Below are positions 26,606 to 36,301 of a stretch of DNA of 64,000 bases, one piece after another. This DNA comes from an uncultured Aeromonadales bacterium (lineage in GTDB: Bacteria; Pseudomonadota; Gammaproteobacteria; Enterobacterales; Succinivibrionaceae): contig CACZLZ010000002.1 in assembly GCA_902782145.1 (NCBI GenBank), positions 62,001 through 126,000 on the forward strand, in the 5' to 3' direction. Each line of letters starts with the position of its first letter. Within the stretch, counting starts at the first letter, position 1. The notes beneath the pieces are model-generated. The model was not told the origin of the DNA. It worked only from the letters and a program-made list of their open reading frames with translations, and did no database searches. The position numbers were made by a program, and so were the translations under genes.

Positions 26606-28045
26606 ATGTTTAAGCGAACCAAAATTGTGGCAACCCTGGGTCCCTCCACCGACGATCCCGCAGTTCTGGAGAAAATGATCAAGGCTGGCGTCAACATGGT
26701 GCGGCTGAACTTTTCCCATTCAGTCCCGGAGGAGCATCAGAAACGGCTGGACGAGGTCCGGGGGCTCGCCCGGAAACTGAACACCTATGTGGCGGTCATG
26801 GGAGATCTCCAGGGACCCAAGATCCGGGTGTCCACCTTCAAGAACGGCAAAGTGATCCTGAACAAGCACCAGTCCTTTGTGCTGGACGCCGAGCTCCCTC
26901 CGGGAGAAGGTGACGAGAACCAGGTGGGTATCGACTACAAGAAACTTCCCGAAGACGTGAAGCCCGGAGACATCCTCCTGCTGGATGATGGCAAGATCCA
27001 GCTTATTGTCACCAGCATCCACGCCAGCCGGATCCACACCACCGTGGCCGTGGCCGGTCCCCTGTCAGATCACAAGGGGATCAACAAGAAGGGCGGCGGC
27101 CTGAACGCCCGGGCCCTGACGGAGAAGGATCGGGAGGATATCAAGTTGGCGGCAAAGCTTGATGTGGACTATCTGGCAGTATCCTTCCCCCACAACGGCG
27201 ACGATCTGCGCCAGGCCCGGAAACTTCTGCAGGATGCGGGATCCCAGGCCAAGATCGTGGCCAAGGTGGAGCGGGCCGAGACCGTAGCCACCCAGGAGGC
27301 CATGGATGAACTGATTGAGGCCTCGGACGTGATCATGGTGGCCCGGGGGGATCTGGGCATTGAGATCGGCGATCCCAACCTCATGGGCGTGCAGAAGCGG
27401 CTGATCAAGCGCTCCCGGCAGCTGAACCGGGTGGTGATCACCGCCACCCAGATGATGGAGTCCATGACCAAGTCCCCCCTGCCCACCCGGGCCGAGGTGA
27501 TGGACGTGGCCAATGCGGTGCTGGACTGCACCGATGCGGTGATGCTCTCTGCCGAGTCCGCCGTGGGTGAGTACCCCGTGGAGACTGTCCATTCCATGGC
27601 GGAGGTCATCGCCGGCGCCGAGGCGGATCCCACCATGAGCCAGTCCAGCTACCGGGTGGATCGGGAGTTTGAGACCCCGGAAGAAACTATCGCCATGTCC
27701 ACCATGTATGCGGCCAACCACCTGAAGGGGATCAAGGGGATCATCGCCCTGACCAGTTCCGGAGGCGTGGTGCGGCTCATGTCCCGACTCAAGTCCAGCC
27801 TGCCCATCTATGCACTGTCCAAGCATGAGAAGACCCTGAACTGGGTGGCCCTGTACCGGGGCGTGACTCCGGTGTTCTTCAGCCAGGAGGACAGCCTGAC
27901 CCGGAAGGAGATCACCCTCCATGCCATTGCCAAGTGCAAGGAGCTGGGCTACTTCAGCTCCGGGGACAAGGTGATCATGACCTACGGGGATCATGTGGAG
28001 GAGATCGGATCCACCAACTCCCTGAAGATCCTCATTGTGAAATAG
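26606..28045 (+). CDS. pykA: pyruvate kinase, PykA type
   Basis: The 479-residue enzyme makes pyruvate and ATP from phosphoenolpyruvate in glycolysis. The start [15 protein letters not shown] has a strong ribosome site. [60 protein letters not shown] and [12 protein letters not shown] are the active-site segments in order, with the catalytic Lys in KVERAE and metal-binding Glu and Asp in VARGDLG. The C-terminal effector domain ends SLKILIVK. Length and the [20 protein letters not shown] segment match E. coli PykA (480), the AMP-activated isoenzyme, better than PykF. nadE follows after 149 bases and may share the transcript. Confidence 0.96.
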   Translation: MFKRTKIVATLGPSTDDPAVLEKMIKAGVNMVRLNFSHSVPEEHQKRLDEVRGLARKLNTYVAVMGDLQGPKIRVSTFKNGKVILNKHQSFVLDAELPPGEGDENQVGIDYKKLPEDVKPGDILLLDDGKIQLIVTSIHASRIHTTVAVAGPLSDHKGINKKGGGLNARALTEKDREDIKLAAKLDVDYLAVSFPHNGDDLRQARKLLQDAGSQAKIVAKVERAETVATQEAMDELIEASDVIMVARGDLGIEIGDPNLMGVQKRLIKRSRQLNRVVITATQMMESMTKSPLPTRAEVMDVANAVLDCTDAVMLSAESAVGEYPVETVHSMAEVIAGAEADPTMSQSSYRVDREFETPEETIAMSTMYAANHLKGIKGIIALTSSGGVVRLMSRLKSSLPIYALSKHEKTLNWVALYRGVTPVFFSQEDSLTRKEITLHAIAKCKELGYFSSGDKVIMTYGDHVEEIGSTNSLKILIVK

Positions 28046-28194
28046 CCTGCCCGGGCAGCACGCCCCGTCCGTCCCCCGCCCTGCCGCCTGGCTTCCGGGG
28101 AGCCGGCGGGAGCAGCGCAGCCCCACTGACAGACACCCGGCGCCGGATCTCCCGGCGCCCTCTGCTCCGGCCAGTTGATCCAGAAGGAAAGATC

Positions 28195-30258
28195 ATGCCC
28201 CAGTTTTTCACTCTGTCCGCCGGCGTGGTGAACACCACCGCCCTGGACATCCAGAACAACCAGGAACTCATTCTCAGGTGCATCAGGACCGCCGCCGCCG
28301 AAGGCAGCCGGCTCATCCTGCTGCCGGAGCTCTGCCTCACCGGCTACGGCTGTGAGGACATGTTCTACTCCCAGTCCTTCCTGGAGGAGGTGCCCCGGGC
28401 TCTGAGCCGCCTGTGCCAGTCCATGACCGGGGGGATCGCCGCCGCCGTGGGGATCCCGGTGCTCATCGGCGGACAGCTGTACAACGGCTCCGCCGTGATC
28501 AGCCGCCAGGGAGTCCACGGCATTGCCTGCAAGCAGCATCTGGCCCGCACCGGGATCCACTATGAGAACCGCTGGTTCACCCCCTGGAAGGCCGGGGAAT
28601 CGGTGCTCCTGCCCGGTTTCATGCCCGGACAGCAGAAGCCGGTTCCCGCCGGCGATATCTGCTTCGATCTGGACGGGGTGAAGATCGGCTTTGAGATCTG
28701 CGAGGACTCCTGGGTGGCTCACCGCCCCGGGACTGCCCTGTACGCCCGGGGGATCGACATCATCCTCAACCCCTCCGCCTCCCACTTTGCCATCGGCAAG
28801 CAGGCGGTGCGGAACAACTTCATCCAGGACGGCTCCCGGGCCTTCTGCTGCGTGTATGTGTACACCAACCTCCAGGGCAACGAGTCCGGACGGGTGGTGT
28901 ATGACGGCGGTGCCGTGGTGGCCAGCGCCGGCAACATTGTCCACTGCTCTCCGCGGCTGGGCTTTGAGACCTGGCGCACCAGCACCGTGACCGTGGATCT
29001 CATGGCCAACCGCAACGCCCGGCTCCTGTCCTCGGAGAATGTGTGCCACCCCAGTGACACTCCCCTGGTGATCCTGGAGGGACTCTCCGCCGCCCCGGCC
29101 CCGGATGCGGTGCCCGCACCGCCCCTGGCAGACACCATCCCTGAAGATCCGGAACTGGAGGCCTGCCGTGCGGTGTCTCTGGGCATGTGGGACTTCATGC
29201 GGAAGACCCGCACCGGCGGCTTTGCCCTGAGCCTCTCAGGAGGGGCGGACTCCGCCCTGTGCGCCATGATGGTGTACTATGCCCTGGTCCAGGCCTTCTG
29301 CACCCTGGGGGCAGGTGAGTTCCTGAAGGTGCTCCGGAGCTGCGGGATCTCGGCAGAGCCTCCGGCCAGGGACGAGGAACCGGCAGCCTATGTGAAGGCC
29401 CAGGTGATGCCCCTGGTGCTCCTGACCCTCTACCAGGGATCCGAACACAGCAGCGAGACCACCCGCAGTGCCGCCGAGGGGCTGGCCAGGGACATCGGCG
29501 CCCGGCACCTGGAGTGGAAGATCAGCACCCTGGTGGCAGAATATGAACGCCTGGCCAACCAGGTCCTGCCACCAGATCAGCAGCTGACCTGGGAGCGGGA
29601 TGACGCCACCCTGCAGAACATCCAGGCCCGGGTGCGCTCTCCGGGGATCTGGCTGCTGGCCAACAAGTTCAACAAGCTTCTCATCGCCACCTCCAACCTG
29701 TCCGAAGCGTCAGTGGGCTACTGCACCATGGACGGTGACACCTCCGGTGTGCTGTCCCCCATTGCCGGGATCAGCAAGTCAAGGATCCTGAAGATCAACC
29801 GCCGGATCATGGAGCGGGGACTGGAACTGCCCCTGCAGGATGGAAAGGGTGAGCACCTGCGCCTTATGATCCCCGCCGCCGAAGCCATAGTGAAGCAGGC
29901 CCCCACAGCGGAGCTCCGTCCCGTGGAGCAGACCGATGAAACCGATCTCATGCCCTACCCGCTGCTGGATGAGATCCGGCGCCTGACCCAGACCCTGAAC
30001 CTCCTGCCCCGGGATGTGCTGATCCAGCTGAAAAACGGGGAGTTCGGCCGGCAGTACGGCACCGACTACCTGAAAGCCTCCCTTAAAAAATACTACCGGC
30101 TCTACTGCCGGAACCAGTGGAAGCGGGAGCGCTTTGCCGTGGGCTTCCACATCGAGGGTGACAGCGCCGATCCCAAGAGCTTCCGCCGCTTCCCGGTGCT
30201 GTCCAACCAGCTGGAAGCCCAGATAGCCGAACTGGACGCCATGGAGCAGGAGGCATAA
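28195..30258 (+). CDS. nadE: glutamine-dependent NAD synthetase
   Basis: The 687-residue two-domain enzyme amidates nicotinate adenine dinucleotide using glutamine. ATG 28195 is chosen because AGAAGGAAAG precedes it and the nitrilase domain starts there; the frame is open upstream. The N-terminal glutaminase has the Glu-Lys-Cys triad in LLPELCLTGYGCED, KQHLARTGIHYENRWF and GFEICEDSW. An ammonia channel links to the synthetase, whose PPi loop is ALSLSGGADSALCAMM near 347. LATSNLSEASVGYCTMDGD and FNRLPPRE-like regions follow. Length fits the long bacterial form (about 680), unlike the short NH3-dependent E. coli NadE. Frequent internal GATC sites are notable. Confidence 0.95.
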   Translation: MPQFFTLSAGVVNTTALDIQNNQELILRCIRTAAAEGSRLILLPELCLTGYGCEDMFYSQSFLEEVPRALSRLCQSMTGGIAAAVGIPVLIGGQLYNGSAVISRQGVHGIACKQHLARTGIHYENRWFTPWKAGESVLLPGFMPGQQKPVPAGDICFDLDGVKIGFEICEDSWVAHRPGTALYARGIDIILNPSASHFAIGKQAVRNNFIQDGSRAFCCVYVYTNLQGNESGRVVYDGGAVVASAGNIVHCSPRLGFETWRTSTVTVDLMANRNARLLSSENVCHPSDTPLVILEGLSAAPAPDAVPAPPLADTIPEDPELEACRAVSLGMWDFMRKTRTGGFALSLSGGADSALCAMMVYYALVQAFCTLGAGEFLKVLRSCGISAEPPARDEEPAAYVKAQVMPLVLLTLYQGSEHSSETTRSAAEGLARDIGARHLEWKISTLVAEYERLANQVLPPDQQLTWERDDATLQNIQARVRSPGIWLLANKFNKLLIATSNLSEASVGYCTMDGDTSGVLSPIAGISKSRILKINRRIMERGLELPLQDGKGEHLRLMIPAAEAIVKQAPTAELRPVEQTDETDLMPYPLLDEIRRLTQTLNLLPRDVLIQLKNGEFGRQYGTDYLKASLKKYYRLYCRNQWKRERFAVGFHIEGDSADPKSFRRFPVLSNQLEAQIAELDAMEQEA

Positions 30259-30602
30259 GGAAAGGGAAAGAAACGGAGTAAAGATCTGCGCAGTAAGTGA
30301 TGGCGGGAAACAGGCAGATGGAACAGCCGGGAGGGAGCCAAGCCCGCCCGGATCCCGGGCTTAGTTGGAATGCTGGCATAGCAATGAGACTGGCATGGAG
30401 CAGGCTAAGAAAGAAACTGCACCAGCGAGGAGCAGGAGACCAGAGGGGAAACGAATACGAGGAAGGGAATTCCCTGAAGAAAGGCTCAGCTCTCTGAAGA
30501 AAGGCTCAGCTCTCCCCAGGATCAAACTCTCCAGCACGGCTTTAGGTCTGGTTGCAGATATCTCCAGTCATTTCTCCGGTCTGCTTCCTGCCCTGATTGA
30601 AT
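30259..30602. other. intergenic between convergent genes
   Basis: The 344 bases between nadE and the convergent YjbR-like gene hold a 20-bp tandem repeat (listed) and no believable gene. No clear terminator for nadE was found. Confidence 0.45.
30474..30513. repeat. 20-bp perfect tandem repeat
   Basis: CTGAAGAAAGGCTCAGCTCT occurs twice without a gap, at 30474-30493 and 30494-30513, in the non-coding region after nadE. Confidence 0.85.
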
Positions 30603-30995
30603 TCAGTTCTCCCCGGTCCGCTCCTTGATCTTGCCCTTGCCCCGCCCTACGGCATTGTAACTGGCATCAACACAGGCACAGATCTCCTCAAAGGGGACTG
30701 TGCCGTCCAACAGCACCGAAAGCCAGAGCCTCTTGTTCATGTGATAGGCCCGGCAGTAGCCTTTCTGATCCGCCAGCAGATCGGTGACCACGGGATCCGG
30801 CGCCCTCACGTTGACGATATCCGTCGGTTCATCACCCTCCAGATGGATCTTGCTCCGGGGAACCGTCATGATCACAGCAAACCACTTGCGGTTGTCACTG
30901 CGCCGGAGGACTGCAATGTCCGGAAAGCCCTCCCAGAGGTATTCCGGACTGACACCGTAGGCTGAACGCACATAGTCAAAAAGCGCTTTTTTCAC
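30603..30995 (-). CDS. MmcQ/YjbR family protein
   Basis: The product has 130 residues from the GTG at 30995, chosen because GGAGGGAGCCCT precedes it and the family start KKALFDYVRSAYG follows. WKWFAVI-like sequence (NRKWFAVIMTVPRSKIHLEG), DIVNVRAPDPVVTDLLA and GYCRAYHMNKRLWLSVLLDG are the typical YjbR features: a CyaY-like fold with an exposed basic sheet. FEEICACVDASYNAV ends the domain. Members are small cytoplasmic proteins, some thought to bind DNA, with no firm biochemical role. It stands alone, convergent with nadE. Confidence 0.85.
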   Translation of the reverse strand: MKKALFDYVRSAYGVSPEYLWEGFPDIAVLRRSDNRKWFAVIMTVPRSKIHLEGDEPTDIVNVRAPDPVVTDLLADQKGYCRAYHMNKRLWLSVLLDGTVPFEEICACVDASYNAVGRGKGKIKERTGEN

Positions 30996-31331
30996 AGGGC
31001 TCCCTCCGTTTTTTCCGATCATCCGGTCATTGCCGATCTTCGAATCCTTTGCCGTCCTTCTGACACTGAGAACTGAATGGGCAGTCCAGGCATCCTGACA
31101 GTTTCACCCATATAATTCTAACTAACAAAGTGTGCAGAAAGCCTGTTGCCACAAGGCTTTCTGCACCTTTTTACGGGCTTTTTGCTGCGAAACCCTGGTC
31201 TGACACCTTTGCCGCCGGCGCAAACCGGGGATCTGCGCCGGCAGATCGGACAGTGCCACCGCAGCGGCTAACAGCCGATCAGTGCTCACCAGTCCCGGCA
31301 GAGTTCCGATCCTCCCGGAGCATAAGCCGGA
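30996..31331. other. intergenic with a strong hairpin
   Basis: The stretch between the YjbR-like gene and the ndh stop is more AT-rich than its surroundings. It contains the hairpin and TATAAT listed separately and no gene. Confidence 0.45.
31111..31172 (+). ncRNA. candidate short terminated RNA or orphan terminator
   Basis: TATAAT (31111-31116) is followed after 15 bases by a perfect 12-bp stem, GTGCAGAAAGCC (31132-31143) with GGCTTTCTGCAC (31155-31166), and then CTTTTT. No plus-strand gene ends nearby; nadE ends 870 bases upstream. No good -35 was found, so the RNA call is weak, but the terminator itself is strong. Confidence 0.4.
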
Positions 31332-33491
31332 TCAGTTCTGCTCCCTGCCGTCAGTTACCTGGGCAGAGGATCCTCCAATGCCGTCTGCGGGCTCTGGATC
31401 TCTTTCCGGAGCTGGTGCGGCAGGCTCCGGCGCCATCTCCATCTCCTCCCCAAACAGAGCCTCAAAGCTTATGGATGAAGGCTTAGATGCTCCCCCTGCC
31501 GGAGATGCGTCCTCAGATGAACCAGTAGTTCCCGCCGGATCTGGATCCGGATGAAGATCAGAAGCAGGTTCAGGCTCCGGAGCTGGATCAGTCTGTGGTC
31601 CCGGGCTCTCCGGCTCCTCCTGAACAACAGTTCCCGCCGTCTGCCCGCTGTCTTTATCAGCAGCAGGCGCAACTTCACCTTCCCCGGATCCGCCGGGAGC
31701 AGACTCCAAGGCAGCCTCCTGATCCTGAGAACCTGTGGTTCCTGGATCTGACTCCGCAGCCGTAGCCGCAGTCTGCTCCGGCACCGGAACGCTGTCCCCG
31801 CAGCATTTACCGTCAGCCTCCGCCCGGGATCCGGCGGCAGCCGGATCTGCGCCTGGAGCGGCTGTTGCCTCCGCCTTAGCAGCCGCAGTCCCGGCCAGTT
31901 CAGCCTCAGCAACAGCTTCAGCACCAGATCCTGCATCCTCTTTATCCGCACCTTCAGACGCAGCAGTAACTGCCGCTACCACAGTCCCAGCTCCAGCGGC
32001 AGCAGCTGCCGCCCCGGCTGCAACTCCTCCTGCCGCAGGCGCAGGCGCAGACCCGGCCACAGGCACAGCAGCGGCTGAACTGCCAGTTCCGTCCACCCGG
32101 AGATCGCTCCGGGCGGTGTCCGGAGAAGAGTTTCCGTCCTCGGTCTCTCCATCAGGCCGCAGATCACCCCAGTGCATATCCCGGGCCCTGGTCTCCAGAT
32201 CCTTCATGGCGCGGCTGCCAGCGGAGGTGAGGATCATGCGGTTGGAGCGGTCATAGGTGAAGTAGTTCCAAACCCAGTCCATGAAGACAAAGAACTTGTT
32301 CCGGACACCCAGAATGGAGAACAGATGCACTGCCATCCAGAGAAGCCAGGCAGTGAAGCCGGCAAAGCGGAAATTGCCAATGTCCGCCACCGCCTTGTTC
32401 TTGCCGATGGTGGCCATGGAGCCCCGGTTGTTGTACCGGAAGGGGATCATGGGAAGATCCGACTCCAGCGCCCTGAGGTTCAGGGCCAGGGTGGCACCCT
32501 GCTGGATGGCCGGCTGGGCCATCTGGGGATGTCCCTTGGGGTATTCCGGATCCCCGCCGTCCATAAGGGCGATGTCCCCGATGGCATAAATGTTGAAACT
32601 GCCCCGGACCTTGTTGAACTCATCCACCAGGATCCTCCCCCCCCGGCCCACACAGGAGGCGGGCATCCCGTGGATCTCATGCCCGGTGACACCGCCCACC
32701 CAGATCAGGTTCCGGCAGGGAATGCTGGTGCCGTCGCTCATCCGCACCTCATTCTCCGAATAGGTGGTCACCAGGGTGTTGAGTTTCACATTGACCTTCA
32801 TTTTCTTCAGAAACTTCAGCGCCTTGGCGGAAGCCTTCTCCGACATCCCCGACAGCAGCCTGCCGGAGCCTTCGATAAGGAAAATGTGGATCATGGAGGT
32901 CTTCATGTCCGGATAGTCCTTGGGCAGGATGTAGCGCTTCATCTCCGCCATGGCTCCGGCGATCTCCACTCCGGAGGGACCGCCGCCCACGATCACCACA
33001 TTCAGCAATTCCTGGCGCTCCTGCTCCGAGGCGCAGGTCACCGACCGCTCAAAATTGATCAGCAATGCGTTTCTCAGGGCCATGGCCTCAGACACGGTCT
33101 TCATTGGCGAGGCCACCTGCCGGATCTGCTCGTTGCCGTAAAAATTGGTGGTCACACCGCATGCCAGCACCAGGTAGTCATAGTCGATCTTGCCAATGGA
33201 GGTCTGAATGTAGTTCTCACTGGCATACACTGCCCTGAGCTCTGTCATGCGGAAATAAAAGTCGTCCTGATCCTCAATGAGTTTCCGGAAGGGGAAGGCA
33301 ATGGAGCTGGGGTTGAGACCAGCGGTGGCCACCTGGTAGATCAGGGGCTGAAACTGGTTGTAGTTGTTCTGATCAATCAGCACCACCTGAAAGTTGGACT
33401 TCCTGAGGCCATGCACCAGCCTGAGGCCGGCAAAGCCCCCGCCGATGATCACCACCCGCTTTTTGCCATTGCGCGCTATGTTAAAACTCAT
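31332..33491 (-). CDS. ndh: type II NADH dehydrogenase with long C-terminal tail
   Basis: The first 440 residues form a complete NDH-2, a single-subunit membrane-attached flavoenzyme that passes electrons from NADH to quinone without pumping protons. VVIIGGGFAGLRLVHGL (13-29) binds FAD, VVIVGGGPSGVEIAGAM (165-181) binds NADH, and NIYAIGDIALMDGG (300-313) is the second FAD motif. NYNQFQPLIYQVATAGL and PMKTVSEAMALRNALL resemble Bacteroidetes-type NDH-2. WLLWMAVHLFSILG near 382-395 and the next aromatic helix contact the membrane. From about 445 to 719 comes a low-complexity Ala/Pro/Glu/Gly/Ser tail, ending in SISFEALFGEEMEM and an acidic stretch. Such tails are unusual for this family (usual length 400-440). 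Confidence 0.92.
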   Translation of the reverse strand: MSFNIARNGKKRVVIIGGGFAGLRLVHGLRKSNFQVVLIDQNNYNQFQPLIYQVATAGLNPSSIAFPFRKLIEDQDDFYFRMTELRAVYASENYIQTSIGKIDYDYLVLACGVTTNFYGNEQIRQVASPMKTVSEAMALRNALLINFERSVTCASEQERQELLNVVIVGGGPSGVEIAGAMAEMKRYILPKDYPDMKTSMIHIFLIEGSGRLLSGMSEKASAKALKFLKKMKVNVKLNTLVTTYSENEVRMSDGTSIPCRNLIWVGGVTGHEIHGMPASCVGRGGRILVDEFNKVRGSFNIYAIGDIALMDGGDPEYPKGHPQMAQPAIQQGATLALNLRALESDLPMIPFRYNNRGSMATIGKNKAVADIGNFRFAGFTAWLLWMAVHLFSILGVRNKFFVFMDWVWNYFTYDRSNRMILTSAGSRAMKDLETRARDMHWGDLRPDGETEDGNSSPDTARSDLRVDGTGSSAAAVPVAGSAPAPAAGGVAAGAAAAAAGAGTVVAAVTAASEGADKEDAGSGAEAVAEAELAGTAAAKAEATAAPGADPAAAGSRAEADGKCCGDSVPVPEQTAATAAESDPGTTGSQDQEAALESAPGGSGEGEVAPAADKDSGQTAGTVVQEEPESPGPQTDPAPEPEPASDLHPDPDPAGTTGSSEDASPAGGASKPSSISFEALFGEEMEMAPEPAAPAPERDPEPADGIGGSSAQVTDGREQN

Positions 33492-33924
33492 TGTTCACTG
33501 ACTCCGTAAACGCCCGCAGATCCTCTGCCGAGACGGTTCATTGTAGCACCTACCAGATCCCGGGAATGCAAGGGAGTTGGCGTCAGGGGGAGGGGATCAC
33601 AAAATTGCCTGGAAGGATCACCCCAGGTCCCATCCATGGATCCGGAACACAGCGCTCCCGCATTCCTGTCCTCTTCCAGGATGCGGAGCAGCCATGCTCA
33701 GGCTGCACCCGCCTGAAGCCCGCATCCCATGCTCACCGCCCCCTGCCACCAAAGCCTTTGACCAGATCACATTCCCCGGATGCGCCCTGTGACCGCCCCG
33801 GCAACATCGGCAGGGCGGCTTTTACTTGAGGGGCATGATCTCCGAAAATGAAAATGGGGCTGACCGGTCATGGCATGACATGCCCGCCCCTTCATGGATG
33901 GCAGAAATGAAATAGGAGTTCATC
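33492..33924. other. divergent spacer between ndh and glgX
   Basis: The 433 bases should hold both promoters. Near 33783-33827 a GC-rich hairpin (CGCCCTG with CAGGGCG) is followed by CTTTTAC on the plus strand. No gene was seen. TAGGAG before 33925 is the glgX ribosome site. Confidence 0.4.
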
Positions 33925-35988
33925 ATGGGCAGCAGACATGAGACCGCACCGGGCCACTGCAGGGTGCTGGGTGCCACCGTCGAGGAAGGAGGCGTAAACT
34001 TTGCCATTTACTGCCGGAACGCCACCCACATTGAACTGCTCCTGTTCAGCACCCCGGAGGATCTGTCCCCGGAGATCATCCGCCTGGACAGCCGTAACAA
34101 GTCCGGCTACTACTTCCATGTCTTTGTCCAGGGGATCGGGGACGGCCAGATCTACGGCTGGCGGGTCACGGGAGTCCAGGATCCGGAGAAGACCCCCTGG
34201 TGGGATCCCACCAAGGTGCTCATGGATCCCTACTGCAACCGCATCGTGTTTCCCCGGGACTACCAGCGGAAAAAGACCTGCCTGCCCGGCAGCAACCTCC
34301 ACTCCAATCCCAAATCCGTGGTCATCGATCTCTCCGGGTTTGACTGGGAGGGGGATGTCCATCCCCGGCACTCCTTCCGCCGCACCGTGATCTACGAAAT
34401 GCACGTGAAGGGCTTCACCGCCGATCCCTCGTCAGAGGTCACCCCTGCCAAAAGGGGCACTTATGCCGGTCTCATTGAGAAGATCCCCTATCTCCAGGAG
34501 CTGGGGATCACCGCCGTGGAACTGCTGCCGGTGTTCCAGTTTGATCCCTCCGCCAACATGGCAGGCAAGACCAACTACTGGGGCTATGATCCCATCAGCT
34601 TCTTTGCGCCCCATTCCTTCTACAGTTCAGATCAGAGCCTCCACGGTCCCGCCGATGAGTTCCGTAGCATGGTGAAGGCATTGCACAAGGCGGGTATCGA
34701 AGTCTTCATCGACGTGGTGTACAACCACACCTCCGAGGGCGACAGCAACGGCCCGGTGTTCAACTTCAAGGGACTGGCCCTTGATGAGTACTACCTCACC
34801 GACAGCAGCGGCAAGTTTCTCAACTTCACCGGCTGCGGCAACACCATCAACGCCTCCAGCCCCATGGTGAAGAAGATGATCACAGACAGCCTGCTGTTCT
34901 GGACTGAGGTGATGCACGTGGACGGCTTCCGCTTTGATCTGGCCTCCATCCTCTCCCGGAACACCAAGGGTGATCCCATCTCCGACGCCCCCACCCTGCT
35001 GGCCATCGACATTGACAACCGTCTGGCCAACACCCGGATCATCGCCGAGGCTTGGGACGCCGCCGGCCTTTACCAGGTGGGCAGCCTGCCCGGCAGGCGC
35101 TGGCGGGAATGGAACGGCCAGTTCCGGGATGTGGTGCGGCGCTTCATCCGGGGGGATGACAATATCATGCAGACCCTGATCAACCGGATCAACGGCAGCC
35201 CGGACATCTACGATTCCAATGATGCGGATCCCTACAAGAGCCTGAACTTTGTCACCTGCCATGACGGCTTCACCCTGTGGGATCTGGTGAGCTACGAGAA
35301 AAAGCACAACCACAACAACGGGGAAAACAACATTGACGGTGCTGACTATAACTTCAGCTGCAACAACGGAGTTGAAGGGGAAACAGAAGATCGGCAGATC
35401 AATGCCCTGCGGCTCCAGCAGGCCAAGAACTTCATGTTCATGAACCTGTTCTCCCTGGGCACCACCATGGTGCTCATGGGTGACGAGATCCTGCGCACCC
35501 AGAAGGGCAACAACAACGCCTACTGCCAGGACAATGAGATCTCCTACATGAACTGGAAGCTGAACAAAATGCAGAAGAACATGCTCCGGTTCACCGCCAA
35601 CATCATCCGGGCCAAGACCGAAGTGGGCAATGAGGACGGCGACCGGGACATCATCACCCTCCACGACAAGCTCAGGGCCTGCCAGCACACCCTCCACGGC
35701 GTGGAGCCCAACCAGCCGGATCTGTCACCCTCTTCCCACTCCGTGGGCATGATGTACTACGCTCCCCTGGTGAAGACCCATGTGTACATTTATCTCAACA
35801 ACTACTGGGACGAGCTCCGGATCACCCTGCCCAACGTGCCCAACACCAGCAGCAACAACTGGTACCTCTGCGTGGACACCAGCCTGCCCAGCCCCAGGGA
35901 TGTGAGCATCTTCTCGGACAAGCGGGTGTTATGTCAGGGCTCTTACCGGGTGCGGCCCCGGAGCATTGTGATGCTGATTTCAGGCTGA
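33925..35988 (+). CDS. glgX: glycogen debranching enzyme / isoamylase type, GH13_11
   Basis: The 687-residue cytoplasmic enzyme cuts alpha-1,6 branches of glycogen or limit dextrins. An N-terminal CBM48-like domain (GATVEEGGVNFAIYCRNATH) precedes the GH13 barrel. Catalytic residues can be placed: Asp338 in DGFRFDLASIL, Glu375 in RIIAEAWDAAG and Asp447 in FVTCHDGFTLWD. VIYEMHVKGFT near 155 and FIDVVYNHTSEGD near 261 are further family regions. A C-terminal beta domain ends RPRSIVMLISG. No signal peptide is present, so it acts inside the cell, complementing the secreted amylase encoded 4 kb away on the other strand. No glgBCAP genes adjoin it. Both glycogen use and processing of imported dextrins are possible. 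Confidence 0.93.
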   Translation: MGSRHETAPGHCRVLGATVEEGGVNFAIYCRNATHIELLLFSTPEDLSPEIIRLDSRNKSGYYFHVFVQGIGDGQIYGWRVTGVQDPEKTPWWDPTKVLMDPYCNRIVFPRDYQRKKTCLPGSNLHSNPKSVVIDLSGFDWEGDVHPRHSFRRTVIYEMHVKGFTADPSSEVTPAKRGTYAGLIEKIPYLQELGITAVELLPVFQFDPSANMAGKTNYWGYDPISFFAPHSFYSSDQSLHGPADEFRSMVKALHKAGIEVFIDVVYNHTSEGDSNGPVFNFKGLALDEYYLTDSSGKFLNFTGCGNTINASSPMVKKMITDSLLFWTEVMHVDGFRFDLASILSRNTKGDPISDAPTLLAIDIDNRLANTRIIAEAWDAAGLYQVGSLPGRRWREWNGQFRDVVRRFIRGDDNIMQTLINRINGSPDIYDSNDADPYKSLNFVTCHDGFTLWDLVSYEKKHNHNNGENNIDGADYNFSCNNGVEGETEDRQINALRLQQAKNFMFMNLFSLGTTMVLMGDEILRTQKGNNNAYCQDNEISYMNWKLNKMQKNMLRFTANIIRAKTEVGNEDGDRDIITLHDKLRACQHTLHGVEPNQPDLSPSSHSVGMMYYAPLVKTHVYIYLNNYWDELRITLPNVPNTSSNNWYLCVDTSLPSPRDVSIFSDKRVLCQGSYRVRPRSIVMLISG

Positions 35989-36301
35989 GAGCCTGAGATG
36001 AGTTGGTGTGCACTGCGCCCCGGAGCAGCCGACGCGGCAGTCATGAGCGCCAGAAACACCGGACTCATCTGCCCCAGGGATCCCTCATGCCGTCTCTCTC
36101 ACCAGCAGGAGTGAAAACCCGGAGCCAGGCACCATGAGCCACCATGAGCCTCAGCCTGGTTAAGCAGGAAAATGCAGGGAAGACAGGACAGAGAGTGACC
36201 GAAAGGAGAGGTCAGCAGAACGCCCGGTGACACGCTCCCCCAAAAAGGTTCCGGGCGGTCTGCAGATGGAAGGTGATAATCAGAACTGGCGGCGGCTGGA
36301 T
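35989..36301. other. intergenic between convergent genes
   Basis: The 313 bases between glgX and the convergent acetyltransferase contain no believable gene. ACCATGAGCC is repeated directly near 36131-36150. No terminator with a T-run was found. Confidence 0.4.

Noticed and set aside
32172..33509. Plus-strand frame of 445 codons opposite ndh
   Set aside because: The minus-strand NDH-2 has all nucleotide motifs; the antisense frame has none.
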